Source of the DNA: Microbispora hainanensis
GTDB lineage: Bacteria > Actinomycetota > Actinomycetes > Streptosporangiales > Streptosporangiaceae
Direction: 5' to 3'
NCBI RefSeq assembly: GCF_036186745.1
Contig: NZ_CP108086.1
Location: 6,200,001-6,264,000, forward strand
Length of the DNA stretch: 64,000 nt
The position numbers and the translations under genes are program-made. Shown here piece by piece: positions 7,407 through 16,717 of this stretch; within the stretch, counting starts at the first letter, position 1, and the number at the start of each line of letters is the position of its first letter. The notes below the pieces were generated by a model that made no database searches, had not been told where the DNA came from, and worked only from the letters and a program-made list of their open reading frames with translations.

Positions 7407-8725
7407 GCGGCGGTCCCGGCGGCCCGTACGAGCTCGGGGGCCAGGCGGGGCGTGCCCGCCCAGTGGGGGTGGAGATAGGAGGCGTGCACGCCGCCCCGGA
7501 CGAACCCCTCCCGCTTCGGCAGCACGTACGCCGGGGGGTCCCCGGCGGGCGGGGAGCAGGCCGTGCGGTGGAACTCGTGGGCGCGCACGACCGTGCCGTC
7601 GGGCCGTACGGCCTCGCGGTAGCCGAGCGTCAGCCGGCCGGTCATCCGCGCCCGCGTGGGCAGCACGCCGCACATCGGCGCGCCGTCGAGCGAGGCGGCC
7701 AGGTAGAGCAGGCCCGCGCACTCGGCCACGATGGGCGCGCCGCGGGCCGCCAGCCGGGCGACCTGCTCCCGGAGCGGCGTGTTGGCGGCCAGGTCGGCGG
7801 CGTGGACCTCGGGGAATCCGCCGCCGATCACCAGGGCCCGGGTGCCGGGCGGCAGCGCCTCGTCGCGCAGCGGATCGACGTACGCCACCTCGGCACCGGC
7901 GGCGGCCAGCAGTTCGGCAGTCTCGGCGTAGGAGAACGTGAACGCGGCACCGGCGGCCACCGCGACCACGGGACGGCCGGGCACCGGGGTTCCCACCGCG
8001 TCGGCGGCCGACCACGGCGTGACCGCGAGCGGCGACGCCGCCGAGGCCAGGCGCAGCACGAGATCGAGGTCGCAGTGCCGTTCGACCAGGGCCCCGAGGG
8101 CGGCGACGGCCTGCCGTGCCTGCGCGTCGCGTTCGGCGGCGGGCACCAGGCCGAGGTGCCGCGACGGCACGTGCACGGCCGCCTCACGCGGCAGGGCCCC
8201 GGCCACCGGGACGCCCAGGGGCCGCAGCGCCTCGCGGAGGATCTCCTCGTGGCGGGCCGAGCCCACCCGGTTCAGCACCACCCCGGCGATCCGTACGGAC
8301 CGGTCGAAGGTGGCGAAGCCGTGCACGAGGGCCGCGACGGACGCCGCCTGGGACGACGCGTCCACCACGAGCAGCACGGGCGCGTCGAGCAGGCGGGCGA
8401 CGTGCGCGGTCGACGCCTCGGACGTGGCGGCACGCCCGTCGAAGAGGCCCATCACGCCCTCGACGATCGCCACGTCCGCGCCGCGCGCGCCGTGCGCGAA
8501 CAGCGGGGCGACCAGGTCCTCCCCGGCGAGGTACGCGTCGAGGTTGCGGCCGGGGCGGCCGGTGGCGAGCGCGTGATAGCCGGGGTCGATGTAGTCGGGG
8601 CCCGCCTTGTGCGGCGAGACGGCCAGGCCGCGCGTGGTCAGCGCCGCCATCAGCCCGGTCGCCACGGTGGTCTTGCCCGCGCCCGAGGCGGGGGCGGCGA
8701 CGACGAGCCGGGGGATCGTCACCAT
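7403..8725 (-). CDS. cobB: Hydrogenobyrinic/cobyrinic acid a,c-diamide synthase CobB
   Basis: 440-aa ATP- and glutamine-dependent amidotransferase that amidates the a and c carboxylates of the corrin ring. The N-terminal P-loop-type ATPase domain has VAAPASGAGKTTVATGL and HKAGPDYIDPGYH; the C-terminal class I glutaminase-like domain has the nucleophile cysteine in IVAECAGLLYLA and the histidine in GGVHASYLHPHW. ATG at 8725. It is separated from cobO by only 7 nt and overlaps cobI by 4 nt. In the late-cobalt route its product is the substrate of the CobN chelatase encoded upstream. Confidence 0.94.
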   Translation of the reverse strand: MVTIPRLVVAAPASGAGKTTVATGLMAALTTRGLAVSPHKAGPDYIDPGYHALATGRPGRNLDAYLAGEDLVAPLFAHGARGADVAIVEGVMGLFDGRAATSEASTAHVARLLDAPVLLVVDASSQAASVAALVHGFATFDRSVRIAGVVLNRVGSARHEEILREALRPLGVPVAGALPREAAVHVPSRHLGLVPAAERDAQARQAVAALGALVERHCDLDLVLRLASAASPLAVTPWSAADAVGTPVPGRPVVAVAAGAAFTFSYAETAELLAAAGAEVAYVDPLRDEALPPGTRALVIGGGFPEVHAADLAANTPLREQVARLAARGAPIVAECAGLLYLAASLDGAPMCGVLPTRARMTGRLTLGYREAVRPDGTVVRAHEFHRTACSPPAGDPPAYVLPKREGFVRGGVHASYLHPHWAGTPRLAPELVRAAGTAA

Positions 8726-8732
8726 GCGCGCG

Positions 8733-9347
8733 TCACCATTCGATGCCCCTCTGGCCCTTCTGCCCCGCGTCCATCGGGTGCTTGATCTTGGTCATCTCCA
8801 CCACGAGGTCGGCGGCCTCGACCAGGCGGGGATCGGCGTCCCTGCCGGTGATCACCACGTGCTGGCGGCCGGGCCGGGCGCGCAGGGTCGCGACGACGTC
8901 GTCCACGTCGATCCAGCCCCACTTCATCGGATAGGTGAACTCGTCCAGGACGTACAGGCCGTAGGTCTCGGCGGCGAGGTCGCGCCTGATCTGCGCCCAC
9001 CCCTCGCGGGCGTCGGCGGCGTGGCCGGCCTCGGTGCCGGGCCGCTGGATCCACGACCAGCCCTCGCCCATCTTGTGCCAGGTCACCGGGCCGCCCTCGC
9101 CGGTCTGCTCGTGCAGGCGGCCGAGGGCGCGCAGCGCGGCCTCCTCGCCGACCCGCCACTTGGCGCTCTTGACGAACTGGAACACCCCGACGGGCCAGCC
9201 CTGGTTCCAGGCGCGCAGCGCCAGGCCGAAGGCGGCCGTCGACTTCCCCTTCATCTCCCCGGTGTGCACGATGACCAGCGGGCGGTTGCGCCGCTCGCGC
9301 GTGGTCAGCCCGTCGTCCGGCACGTCGGCCGGTCTGCCCTGCGGCAT
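8733..9347 (-). CDS. cobO: Cob(I)yrinic acid a,c-diamide adenosyltransferase CobO
   Basis: 204-aa corrinoid adenosyltransferase of the CobO/BtuR/CobA type: attaches the 5'-deoxyadenosyl group from ATP to Co(I). P-loop TGEMKGKSTAAFGLALRAWNQ at residues about 29-49, LYVLDEFTYPMKWGWID (Walker B region) and TEMK-like C-terminus MTKIKHPMDAGQKGQRGIEW are family hallmarks. ATG at 9347 directly follows the stop of the chelatase gene (TAG-ATG). The Co(II) to Co(I) reduction needed for this step may involve the operon ferredoxin (inference). Confidence 0.95.
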   Translation of the reverse strand: MPQGRPADVPDDGLTTRERRNRPLVIVHTGEMKGKSTAAFGLALRAWNQGWPVGVFQFVKSAKWRVGEEAALRALGRLHEQTGEGGPVTWHKMGEGWSWIQRPGTEAGHAADAREGWAQIRRDLAAETYGLYVLDEFTYPMKWGWIDVDDVVATLRARPGRQHVVITGRDADPRLVEAADLVVEMTKIKHPMDAGQKGQRGIEW

Positions 9348-11297
9348 CTACGCCACCCTCCTGACGTCACGCACCACCGCGGCCAGATGATCGGCCGCCA
9401 GCTCCTCCAGCCGGATCGCGGTCCCGCCGAGCGCGGCGGCGAGCCGCCCGGCCAGGCCGAGCCGTACGGGGCCGTGCTCGCAGTCGACGACGACGCTCGC
9501 GACCCCGGCGAGCCGCCGGGCCGCGGCGACCGGGTCGGGGCCCGCGGTGTGCCGCCCGTCGGTGACGACCACGAGCAGCGGACGGCGGCGGGGATCGCGC
9601 AGCCGCTCGGCGGCCAGCACCCGTTCGGCGCGGAGCAGCCCGGCGGCCAGCGGAGTGCGCCCGCCGGTGGCGAGCCGGGCCAGCCGGCCGGAGGCCAGAT
9701 CGACGCTGGAGGTCGGCGGCAGCGCGACCATCGCCTCCGCGCCCCGGAAGGTCACCAGTCCGACCTTGTCGCGGCGCTGGTAGGCGTCGAGCAGCAGGGA
9801 CAGCACGGCGCCCTTCACCGCGCGCATCCGCGCCCGCGCGGCCATCGACCCGCTCGCGTCCACGCAGAACAGCACGAGGTTCGACTCGCGCCCCTCGCGC
9901 AGGGATTCCCGCAGGTCCTCGCGGCGCAGCACCAGGCGGGAGCCGGCCCGGCCGCGCTCGTGCCCCCGCCTGTGCTGGTGCGGCGCGGCGGCGGCCAGCG
10001 TGGCCGCCAGGTCGAGCCGGCGCAGCCGTCCGTCCGGGGTGCGGGCGCCGACGGTGCGGCCGGACTCGCCGGTCGTGCGCCCGCGCCGTCCGGCGGGCCC
10101 GCCCCGGCCCGCCGCGTCCGGTGCGAGGAGCCGGGTCCGGTAGGGGGCACCAGGGTTCACGGGGGCCTGGTTCACGGGTGCCTGCTCGCCGCCCCCGCCG
10201 CCCGAGGGCCCGCCGTCGTCCGGCCCGCCATCAGGCCCCTTATCCGGCGTGTCATCCGCGTCGGTCAGTGCCTGTTCCAGCCGCTCCTCGTCTAGTCCTT
10301 GGCCGCCCGTGTCGTCGAACGGGTCGTCGAACGGGTCGTCGAACGGGTCACGGCGGCGCCGGTGGGGGAGCGCCAGCCGGGCGGCCGTCCGTACGTCGTC
10401 GGAGGTGACCTCATCCCTGCCCTCCCATGCGGCCAGGGCGACGGCCGTACGCGCCATCACGAGGTCGGCGCGCATCCCCTCGACGTCGAAGGCCGCGCAC
10501 ACCGCCGTGATCTTCCGCAGCGCGTCGTCGGGAAGCGCCAGGGCGGGCAGCCGGTCGCGCGCCGCCGCGATCCGCAGGGCGAGATCGTGCTCCCCACCGG
10601 CGTACGCGCGCGCGAAGCCGGCCGGGTCGGCCTCGAAGGCGAGGCGGCGGCGCACCACCTCGGCCCGCTCCGCCGGGTCGCGGGACGCGCGAACCTCGAC
10701 GGCCAGGCCGAACCGGTCGAGGAGCTGCGGGCGCAGCTCGCCCTCCTCCGGGTTCATCGTGCCGACCAGCAGGAAGCGGGCCGCGTGGCGGACCGACACG
10801 CCCTCGCGCTCCACGTGGGCCACGCCCATCGCCGCCGCGTCGAGCAGCAGGTCGACGAGGTGGTCGTGGAGCAGGTTGACCTCGTCCACGTAGAGCACGC
10901 CCCGGTGGGCCGCCGCGAGCAGGCCCGGCTCGTACGCCTTGACGCCCTCGGTCAGCGCCCGCTCCAGGTCGAGCGACCCGGCCACGCGGTCCTCCGACGC
11001 GCCCACCGGCAGTTCCACCAGCCGGGCCGGGCGCGGGTGCGGGGACAGGCCGTTCGCGTGCGGGCCGTCCGGGCACGACGGGTCGGGCGCGGCGGGGTCG
11101 CAGGAGAACCGGCAGCCCGCGACCACCGCCACCCGCGGCAGCAGGGCCGCGAGCGACCGCACCACGGTCGACTTCGCCGTGCCCTTCTCGCCCCGCACGA
11201 GCACGCCGCCGATCGCGGGCGACACCGCGTTGAGCAGCAGCGCCAGCTTGAGGTCGTCGTGCCCGACGACCGCGCTGAACGGGTATCCCACGGTCAC
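9348..11297 (-). CDS. Fused ChlI/ChlD-type cobaltochelatase subunit
   Basis: 649-aa AAA+/von Willebrand A protein, similar to magnesium chelatase subunits I and D joined. Walker [10 protein letters not shown] at residues 36-44, the [19 protein letters not shown]alker B segment, and [18 protein letters not shown] sensor region form the AAA+ domain (to about 330). An acidic/Pro/Gly-rich linker containing a DPFD repeat follows, then a VWA domain with MIDAS DASGSM at residue 480. GTG at 11297 overlaps the cobN stop. In actinobacteria such proteins are thought to act with CobN in place of CobS and CobT; this is supported by adjacency, not proven. Confidence 0.88.
   Translation of the reverse strand: MTVGYPFSAVVGHDDLKLALLLNAVSPAIGGVLVRGEKGTAKSTVVRSLAALLPRVAVVAGCRFSCDPAAPDPSCPDGPHANGLSPHPRPARLVELPVGASEDRVAGSLDLERALTEGVKAYEPGLLAAAHRGVLYVDEVNLLHDHLVDLLLDAAAMGVAHVEREGVSVRHAARFLLVGTMNPEEGELRPQLLDRFGLAVEVRASRDPAERAEVVRRRLAFEADPAGFARAYAGGEHDLALRIAAARDRLPALALPDDALRKITAVCAAFDVEGMRADLVMARTAVALAAWEGRDEVTSDDVRTAARLALPHRRRRDPFDDPFDDPFDDTGGQGLDEERLEQALTDADDTPDKGPDGGPDDGGPSGGGGGEQAPVNQAPVNPGAPYRTRLLAPDAAGRGGPAGRRGRTTGESGRTVGARTPDGRLRRLDLAATLAAAAPHQHRRGHERGRAGSRLVLRREDLRESLREGRESNLVLFCVDASGSMAARARMRAVKGAVLSLLLDAYQRRDKVGLVTFRGAEAMVALPPTSSVDLASGRLARLATGGRTPLAAGLLRAERVLAAERLRDPRRRPLLVVVTDGRHTAGPDPVAAARRLAGVASVVVDCEHGPVRLGLAGRLAAALGGTAIRLEELAADHLAAVVRDVRRVA
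10311..10349. repeat. 12-bp tandem repeat in chelatase linker
   Basis: Three copies of gtcgtcgaacgg (plus strand) encode the [12 protein letters not shown] stretch at the junction between the AAA+ domain and the acidic linker. Confidence 0.85.
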
Positions 11298-14200
11298 TTG
11301 CCCGCCTCCAGGTCGCCTTCCATCTCCAGGTACGTCGCCCGCAGCCCGTCGAGGGTCTGCGGCGACGGCTCGGCCCACAGGCCGCGGTCGGCCGCCTCCA
11401 GCAGCCGTTCGGCGATGCCGCGCAGCGCCCAGGGGTTGGACGCCCGCATGAACTCCCGCACCTGCGGGTCGAAGACGTAGGAGGAGGCGAGCGACTCGTA
11501 CATCCAGTCGTCCACCACCCCGGCCGTGGCGTCGAACCCGAACAGGTAGTCCACCGTGGCCGCCATCTCGAACGCGCCCTTGTAGCCGTGCCGCCGCATC
11601 GCCGCGATCCAGCGCGGGTTGACCACCCGCGACCGGAACACCCGCCGCGTCTCCTCGCCCAGCGTCCGGGTGCGCACCGCGTCGGGGACGTGCGAGTCGC
11701 CCACGTACGCCGCCGGGGACCGGCCGGTCAGGTGGCGGACCATGGCGACCATCCCGCCGTGGTACTGGAAGTAGTCGTCGGAGTCGGCGATGTCGTGCTC
11801 GCGGTTGTCCTGGTTCTTGGCCGCCACGTCGATGCGCCGGAACGCCGCCTCCATGTCCGCGCGGGCCTCCCGGCCGTCGAGGCCCTCGCCGTACGCGTAG
11901 CCGCCCCACACCGCGTACACCTCGGCGAGGTCGGCGTCGTCGCGCCAGTTGCGGGCGTCGATGAGCGGCAGCAGGCCGGCGCCGTACGCGCCGGGTTTGG
12001 AGCCGAAGACGCGGCTGGTGGCGCGGCGCTCATCGCCGTGCCGGGCGAGGTCGGCGTGGACGTGCGCGCGCAGCGGGTTGACCTCGGCGGGCTCGTCCAG
12101 CGCAGCGACCGTGCGGACGGCCTCGTCGAGCAGCGCCACGACGTGCGGGAACGCGTCGCGGAAGAATCCGCTGATCCGCACGATCACGTCGACGCGGGGG
12201 CGGCCCAGCTCCTCGGCGGGCATGACCGCGAAGCCGGTCACCCGGCGGGAGGCGTCGTCCCACTCCGGGCGCACGCCGAGCAGCGCCATGATCTCGGCGA
12301 TGTCGTCGCCCTGGGTGCGCATCGCGCTGGTGCCCCAGACCGTGAGCCCGACCGTGCGCGGATGTTCGCCGGTGTCGGCGTGGTAGCGCTCGACCAGCGA
12401 GGCCGCGAGCGCCGAGCCGGTCTCCCAGGCCAGCCGTGACGGGATGGCCTTGGGATCCACGGAGTAGAAGTTGCGGCCGGTCGGCAGCACGCCGACCAGC
12501 CCGCGCGTGGGCGACCCGGAAGGACCGGCGGGCACATATCCGCCGTCGAGCGCGTGCAGCACATGCGCCACCTCGTCCGTCGTCCGGTCGAGCCGGGGCA
12601 CGACCTCGGTCGCGGCGAAGCGCAGCACCCGGGCGGCCTCCGCGTGGTCCGTGACCGTGCCGGCCGCCGCGGGATCCCAGCCGTGGTCCTCCATCGCCTG
12701 GACCAGCCGCCGCGCCTCGGCCTCGAACGCGTCCACCTCGGCCGTACCCGCGTCCGGGGAGAGGCCGAGGGCCTCGCGCAGGCCGGGCAGCGCCCCGGCG
12801 GCGCCGGCCCAGACCTGGCGGGCGCGCAGCACGGCGAGCACCAGGTCGACCCGGGCCTCACCGGTGTGCACCTGGCCCAGCACGTGCAGGCCGTCGCGGA
12901 TCTGCGCGTCCTTGATCTCGCACAGGTAGCCGTCGACGTGCAGCAGGAAGTCGTCGAACTCCGCGTCCTGCGGCCGCTCGTCCACGTGCAGGTCGTGGTG
13001 GAGCCGGGCGGCCTGGATCAGCGTCCAGATCCGCGCGCGTACGGCCGGCAGCTTGGCCGGGTCGAGCGCGGCGACGGTGGCGTGCTCGTCCATGAGCTGC
13101 TCCAGGCGGGCGAGGTCGCCGTAGGAGTCGGCCCTGGCCATCGGCGGGATCAGGTGGTCGACGACGGTGGCGTGCGCCCGCCGCTTGGCCTGGGTGCCCT
13201 CACCGGGGTCGTTGACGATGAACGGATAGACCAGCGGCAGCGCGCCGAGCGCGGCGTCGGGCGCGCACGACGCCGCCAGCCCGAGCCCCTTGCCCGGAAG
13301 CCACTCCAGCGTGCCGTGCTTGCCGAGGTGGACGACCGCGTGCGCGCCGAACTCGCGGGCCAGCCACCAGTACGCCGCGAGGTAGTGGTGGCTGGGCGGC
13401 AGGTCGGGGTCGTGATAGATGGCGACCGGGTTCTCGCCGAATCCCCGGGGCGGCTGGATCGCGAGCAGGACGTTGCCGAACCGCAGCGCCGCGAGCACGA
13501 TGTCGGTGCCGTCCACATAGAGGGAGCCCGGCGGCGGCCCCCAGTGGGCGGTCACCGCGTCGCGCAGGTCGCCGGGCAGCGCCGCGAACCACTCCCGGTA
13601 GGCGTGCAGCGGCACGCGGGCGGGGGCGGCCTCGATCTGCTCCTCGGTGAGCCACTCCACGTCGTGGCCGCCGGCCGCGATCAGGGCGTGGATCAGCGCG
13701 TCGCCGTCGTCGGGCGCGTCGCCCACGTCATATCCGGCGTCGCGCAGGGCGCGCAGCAGCACGACGGCGGAGGCCGGGGTGTCGAGCCCGACGGCGTTGC
13801 CGACCCGGGAGTGCCGCGTGGGATAGGACGACAGCACGATCGCCAGGCGCTTGTCCGCGTTCGGCACGTGGCGCAGCCGGGCGTGCGCGACCGCGAGCGC
13901 GGCCACCCGGGCGCACCGCTCGGCGTCGGCGACGTAGACCGGCACGCCGTCGGGCCCGTCCTCCTTGAACGAGAACGGCACGGTGATCAGGCGCCCGTCG
14001 AACTCGGGCACCGCCACCTGCATCGCGGCGTCCATCGGGGACAGCCCGGCGTCGGAGTCCGCCCACACCGCGCGGGGCGTGGTCAGGCACAGCGCCTGCA
14101 GCACCGGCACGTCGAGGGCGGCCAGCGCCCCCGCGTCCCAGGCGTCCTCGTCGCCCCCGGCGCTCGCGGCGGCGGCGACCGCCCCGCCCGCGGCCAGCAC

Positions 14201-14845
14201 GGTGACGACCAGCGCGTCCACGGGCCGCAGCAGGTCGAGCAGGTCGTCACCCGCGCCCCGGAGCGATCCGCAGAAGACCGGCAGCACGTCGGCGCCCGCC
14301 GCTTCGACGGCGTCGCACAGCGCGTCGACGAACGCCGTGTTGCCCGACAGCTCGTGCGCCCGGTAGTAGACCACGCCGACCAGCGGGCGGCCCTCCCGGC
14401 GGGCGCGGCCGGGCCGTACGCCGGACTCGGGCGTGGGCCGGGGCGGCGCGAAGCCCTCGCCGGTCAGCAGGAGCGTGTCGGACAGGAAGCGGCGCAGCTC
14501 CGCGAGGTTGTCCGGGCCGCCCTCGGCCAGATAGGCGAGCGCCTGCGCGGCGACCCCGGACGGCACGGTGGACAGGGCCATCAGCGCGGCGTCCGGGGCC
14601 TGCTCGCCGCCCAGGACCACGGTGGGCAGCCCGGCCGCGAGCACGGCGTCGAGTCCCTCGGGCCAGGAGCGCCTGCCGCCGAGCAGCCGGACGACGACGG
14701 CGTCCACGCCGTCCACCAGGGCGGGCACGTCCTCCGCGGCCGTACGCGCGGGGTTGGCGACCCGCCAGCCGGCCCCGCTCCGGGTCGCGGCGAGCAGCTC
14801 GGTGTCGGCGGTGGACAGCAGCAGCATCCTCGGCGGTGTCGTCAT
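11294..14845 (-). CDS. cobN: Aerobic-type cobaltochelatase large subunit CobN
   Basis: 1183-aa magnesium-chelatase-H-like protein that binds hydrogenobyrinic acid a,c-diamide and inserts cobalt. Recognisable blocks include [20 protein letters not shown], the [18 protein letters not shown] active-site region, [22 protein letters not shown], and the C-terminal [23 protein letters not shown] at 14845 overlaps the cobQ stop (ATGA); the open frame above this is shadow. Length fits CobN (about 1200). The ATPase partner is the next gene. CobN marks late cobalt insertion. Confidence 0.95.
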   Translation of the reverse strand: MTTPPRMLLLSTADTELLAATRSGAGWRVANPARTAAEDVPALVDGVDAVVVRLLGGRRSWPEGLDAVLAAGLPTVVLGGEQAPDAALMALSTVPSGVAAQALAYLAEGGPDNLAELRRFLSDTLLLTGEGFAPPRPTPESGVRPGRARREGRPLVGVVYYRAHELSGNTAFVDALCDAVEAAGADVLPVFCGSLRGAGDDLLDLLRPVDALVVTVLAAGGAVAAAASAGGDEDAWDAGALAALDVPVLQALCLTTPRAVWADSDAGLSPMDAAMQVAVPEFDGRLITVPFSFKEDGPDGVPVYVADAERCARVAALAVAHARLRHVPNADKRLAIVLSSYPTRHSRVGNAVGLDTPASAVVLLRALRDAGYDVGDAPDDGDALIHALIAAGGHDVEWLTEEQIEAAPARVPLHAYREWFAALPGDLRDAVTAHWGPPPGSLYVDGTDIVLAALRFGNVLLAIQPPRGFGENPVAIYHDPDLPPSHHYLAAYWWLAREFGAHAVVHLGKHGTLEWLPGKGLGLAASCAPDAALGALPLVYPFIVNDPGEGTQAKRRAHATVVDHLIPPMARADSYGDLARLEQLMDEHATVAALDPAKLPAVRARIWTLIQAARLHHDLHVDERPQDAEFDDFLLHVDGYLCEIKDAQIRDGLHVLGQVHTGEARVDLVLAVLRARQVWAGAAGALPGLREALGLSPDAGTAEVDAFEAEARRLVQAMEDHGWDPAAAGTVTDHAEAARVLRFAATEVVPRLDRTTDEVAHVLHALDGGYVPAGPSGSPTRGLVGVLPTGRNFYSVDPKAIPSRLAWETGSALAASLVERYHADTGEHPRTVGLTVWGTSAMRTQGDDIAEIMALLGVRPEWDDASRRVTGFAVMPAEELGRPRVDVIVRISGFFRDAFPHVVALLDEAVRTVAALDEPAEVNPLRAHVHADLARHGDERRATSRVFGSKPGAYGAGLLPLIDARNWRDDADLAEVYAVWGGYAYGEGLDGREARADMEAAFRRIDVAAKNQDNREHDIADSDDYFQYHGGMVAMVRHLTGRSPAAYVGDSHVPDAVRTRTLGEETRRVFRSRVVNPRWIAAMRRHGYKGAFEMAATVDYLFGFDATAGVVDDWMYESLASSYVFDPQVREFMRASNPWALRGIAERLLEAADRGLWAEPSPQTLDGLRATYLEMEGDLEAGK

Positions 14846-16410
14846 GGACGGTCCTCCCGCAGCGTGAGCTCGGCGATGGGCAGGCCGGTGGGCACGCCGC
14901 GCTCGATGAGCCGCCACACGGCCTCGGTGTCGAGGTGCTCCTCCACGAGGTCGCCCAGGGCGTCGAGGCGGGCCTCCCGGTGCGCGGCGAACGTTCCGGT
15001 CCCGGGCAGCCAGGCCCGGCCGGTGACGGCGGCGACCTCGGCGAGGAAGGCCCGGCGGAATCCGTCGCGCTCGAACAGGCCGTGCCAGGTCGTGCCCCAC
15101 ACCTGCCCGGCCCGGCAGCCGTCGAGGAACGGCTCGCCGCCGTCGAAGGTCACCCGGCCGTGGTGGATCTGGTAGCCCGCGACCACGTGACCCCGCCACT
15201 CGCCCTCCGCGAGCGTGAGCACCTTGCCCGGCGCGTACGCCGTCCGGGCAGGCAGCAGCCCGAGGCCGGGCACCCGGCCGGCCCGGCTCTCGACCTCGTC
15301 GTCGATGACCGTGCCGAGCATCTGGTAGCCGCCGCAGATCCCGAGCACCGGGCGGCCCTCGGCGGCGCGGCGGCGCAGCGCCTCGTCCAGGCCGCGCTCG
15401 CGCAGCCAGGCGAGGTCGCCGACGGTGGCGCGGGTGCCGGGCAGCACGACGAGGTCGGCGTCGGCGAGCTCGGCGGGGGTGGTGACGAGGCGGACGCTCA
15501 CCCCCGGCTCGGCGGCGAGCGCGTCGGCGTCGGTGACGTTGGACATGCGCGGCAGCCGCACGAGGGCCACGCGCAGCACGTCACGTCCCACCGGCGGGGT
15601 GAGCAGGCCGGGACGGCTGTCGAGGTCGAGGGAGTCCTCCACGTCGAGCCACAGGCCCGAGCGCCACGGCAGCACGCCGAGGCACGGCCGGCCGGTCGCC
15701 TCCGTGAGCCAGTCGAGCCCCGGCCGCAGCAGCGCGAGGTCGCCGCGGAACTTGTTGACCACGAAGCCCGCGATGTGCCGCTGGTCGTGCCGGTCGAGCA
15801 CGGCGATGGTGCCGGCGAAGTGCGCGAGCACGCCACCCCTGTCGATGTCGCCGACGACGAGCGCCGGCAGGCCGGCGGCGCGGGCCAGGCCCATGTTGGC
15901 GATGTCGCGGTCGCGCAGGTTGACCTCGGCGGGGCTGCCCGCGCCCTCGCAGATCACGACGTCGTAGCGGCGGCGCAGGCCGTCGAGCGCGTCGAGGGCG
16001 ACGTCGAGCAGGCGCATCTTGTGGTCGCGGTAGGACATGGCGTCCACGTCGGCGTGCGCGCGGCCGAGCACGACCACGTGGGAGTGCCGATCGCCCGCGG
16101 GTTTGATCAGCACCGGGTTCATCGCGGCCTCGGGCTCGACCCGGGCCGCCACGGCCTGCATCGCCTGGGCCCGCCCGATCTCGCCGCCGTCGGCGGTGAC
16201 CATCGAGTTGAGCGCCATGTTCTGCGCCTTGAACGGCGCGACCCGTACGCCGCGCCGGGCCAGCCACCGGCACAGGCCGGCCACCAGCACGCTCTTTCCC
16301 GCGTCGGAGGTCGTGCCCGCCACGAGCAGGCCGCCGCCGGCCACGTCAGCAGGTGGAGCGCGAAACCGGCAGTGAGGCGCGTCTGCGCAGGCCTGTCCGG
16401 GCCATGGCAT
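14842..16410 (-). CDS. cobQ: Cobyric acid synthase CobQ
   Basis: ATP/glutamine-dependent amidotransferase that amidates four side chains of adenosylcobyrinic acid a,c-diamide. N-terminal domain: [19 protein letters not shown] and [12 protein letters not shown]-terminal glutaminase-like domain: [10 protein letters not shown] (cysteine nucleophile) and [10 protein letters not shown] (histidine). Two starts are possible. ATG at 16410 has a GGGGGG ribosome-binding stretch only 2 nt away. GTG at 16344 fits the family N-terminus ([18 protein letters not shown]) but has no clear ribosome-binding site. The riboswitch lies directly upstream, and this is the first gene of the cobalamin operon. Confidence 0.93.
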   Translation of the reverse strand: MPWPGQACADAPHCRFRAPPADVAGGGLLVAGTTSDAGKSVLVAGLCRWLARRGVRVAPFKAQNMALNSMVTADGGEIGRAQAMQAVAARVEPEAAMNPVLIKPAGDRHSHVVVLGRAHADVDAMSYRDHKMRLLDVALDALDGLRRRYDVVICEGAGSPAEVNLRDRDIANMGLARAAGLPALVVGDIDRGGVLAHFAGTIAVLDRHDQRHIAGFVVNKFRGDLALLRPGLDWLTEATGRPCLGVLPWRSGLWLDVEDSLDLDSRPGLLTPPVGRDVLRVALVRLPRMSNVTDADALAAEPGVSVRLVTTPAELADADLVVLPGTRATVGDLAWLRERGLDEALRRRAAEGRPVLGICGGYQMLGTVIDDEVESRAGRVPGLGLLPARTAYAPGKVLTLAEGEWRGHVVAGYQIHHGRVTFDGGEPFLDGCRAGQVWGTTWHGLFERDGFRRAFLAEVAAVTGRAWLPGTGTFAAHREARLDALGDLVEEHLDTEAVWRLIERGVPTGLPIAELTLREDRP

Positions 16411-16440
16411 GTCCCCCCTGGGGGTATCCGCGCCCCCGGT
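16404..16440 (-). promoter_or_regulatory. Candidate expression platform over the cobQ ribosome-binding site
   Basis: Between riboswitch and cobQ the minus strand reads GGGGGCGCGGATACCCCC, then AGGGGGGAC, then ATG. The CCCCC tract can pair either with the upstream GGGGG (8-nt loop) or with the GGGGGG ribosome-binding stretch. These two pairings exclude each other, as expected for translational control. Fold not computed. Confidence 0.5.
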
Positions 16441-16448
16441 AGAAGGTC

Positions 16449-16592
16449 CGACGGCCGGAGTATCCTGGCTCCCGGATCAGCGCTCCCCTCAGCCTTCCCG
16501 CCCGTGCTGGGCAGTGGCGTGGGTGAGGTTCGCTCCCCGGTGACAGTGGCGGGACCGCGCCGGATTCACACCGGCTTCCTCCGCGTCCGTCG
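16449..16592 (-). ncRNA. Cobalamin (B12) riboswitch
   Basis: Reading the minus strand 5' to 3', the conserved core is present: GGAAGCCGGTGTGAATCCGG, then GCGCGGTCCCGCCACTGT, and the B12 box AGCCAGGATACTCCGG. The closing P1 stem pairs CGACG (16588-16592) with CGTCG (16449-16453), and GGAG with CTCC. It sits 39 nt upstream of cobQ and should lower expression of the whole operon when adenosylcobalamin is abundant. Confidence 0.95.
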
Positions 16593-16605
16593 CTTGCGGG
16601 GTCAA

Positions 16606-16634
16606 CTTACACCTTCGTGCCGGATGTCCCGCAA
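16606..16634 (-). promoter_or_regulatory. Candidate promoter of the cobalamin operon
   Basis: On the minus strand, TTGCGG (16634-16629) and TGTAAG (16611-16606) are separated by 17 nt, placing transcription start a few bases before the riboswitch 5' end at 16592. Consensus match is moderate. Confidence 0.4.
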
Positions 16635-16717
16635 GTACGGTCTGTCGGATATATCGGAATCGCTACGTATGTCGGGCCGGTGTGGTGTGCCCGGATCGGC
16701 TTTGCCATGATGCCCGG

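Noticed and set aside
12554-15175. 873-codon plus-strand open frame opposite cobN
   Set aside because: Shadow of cobN: low-complexity composition, no motif, while the minus frame is a full CobN.
16638-16660. GATATATC palindrome as an operator for the exporter operon
   Set aside because: Only 8 bp symmetric, and not repeated near the start; too weak to call.
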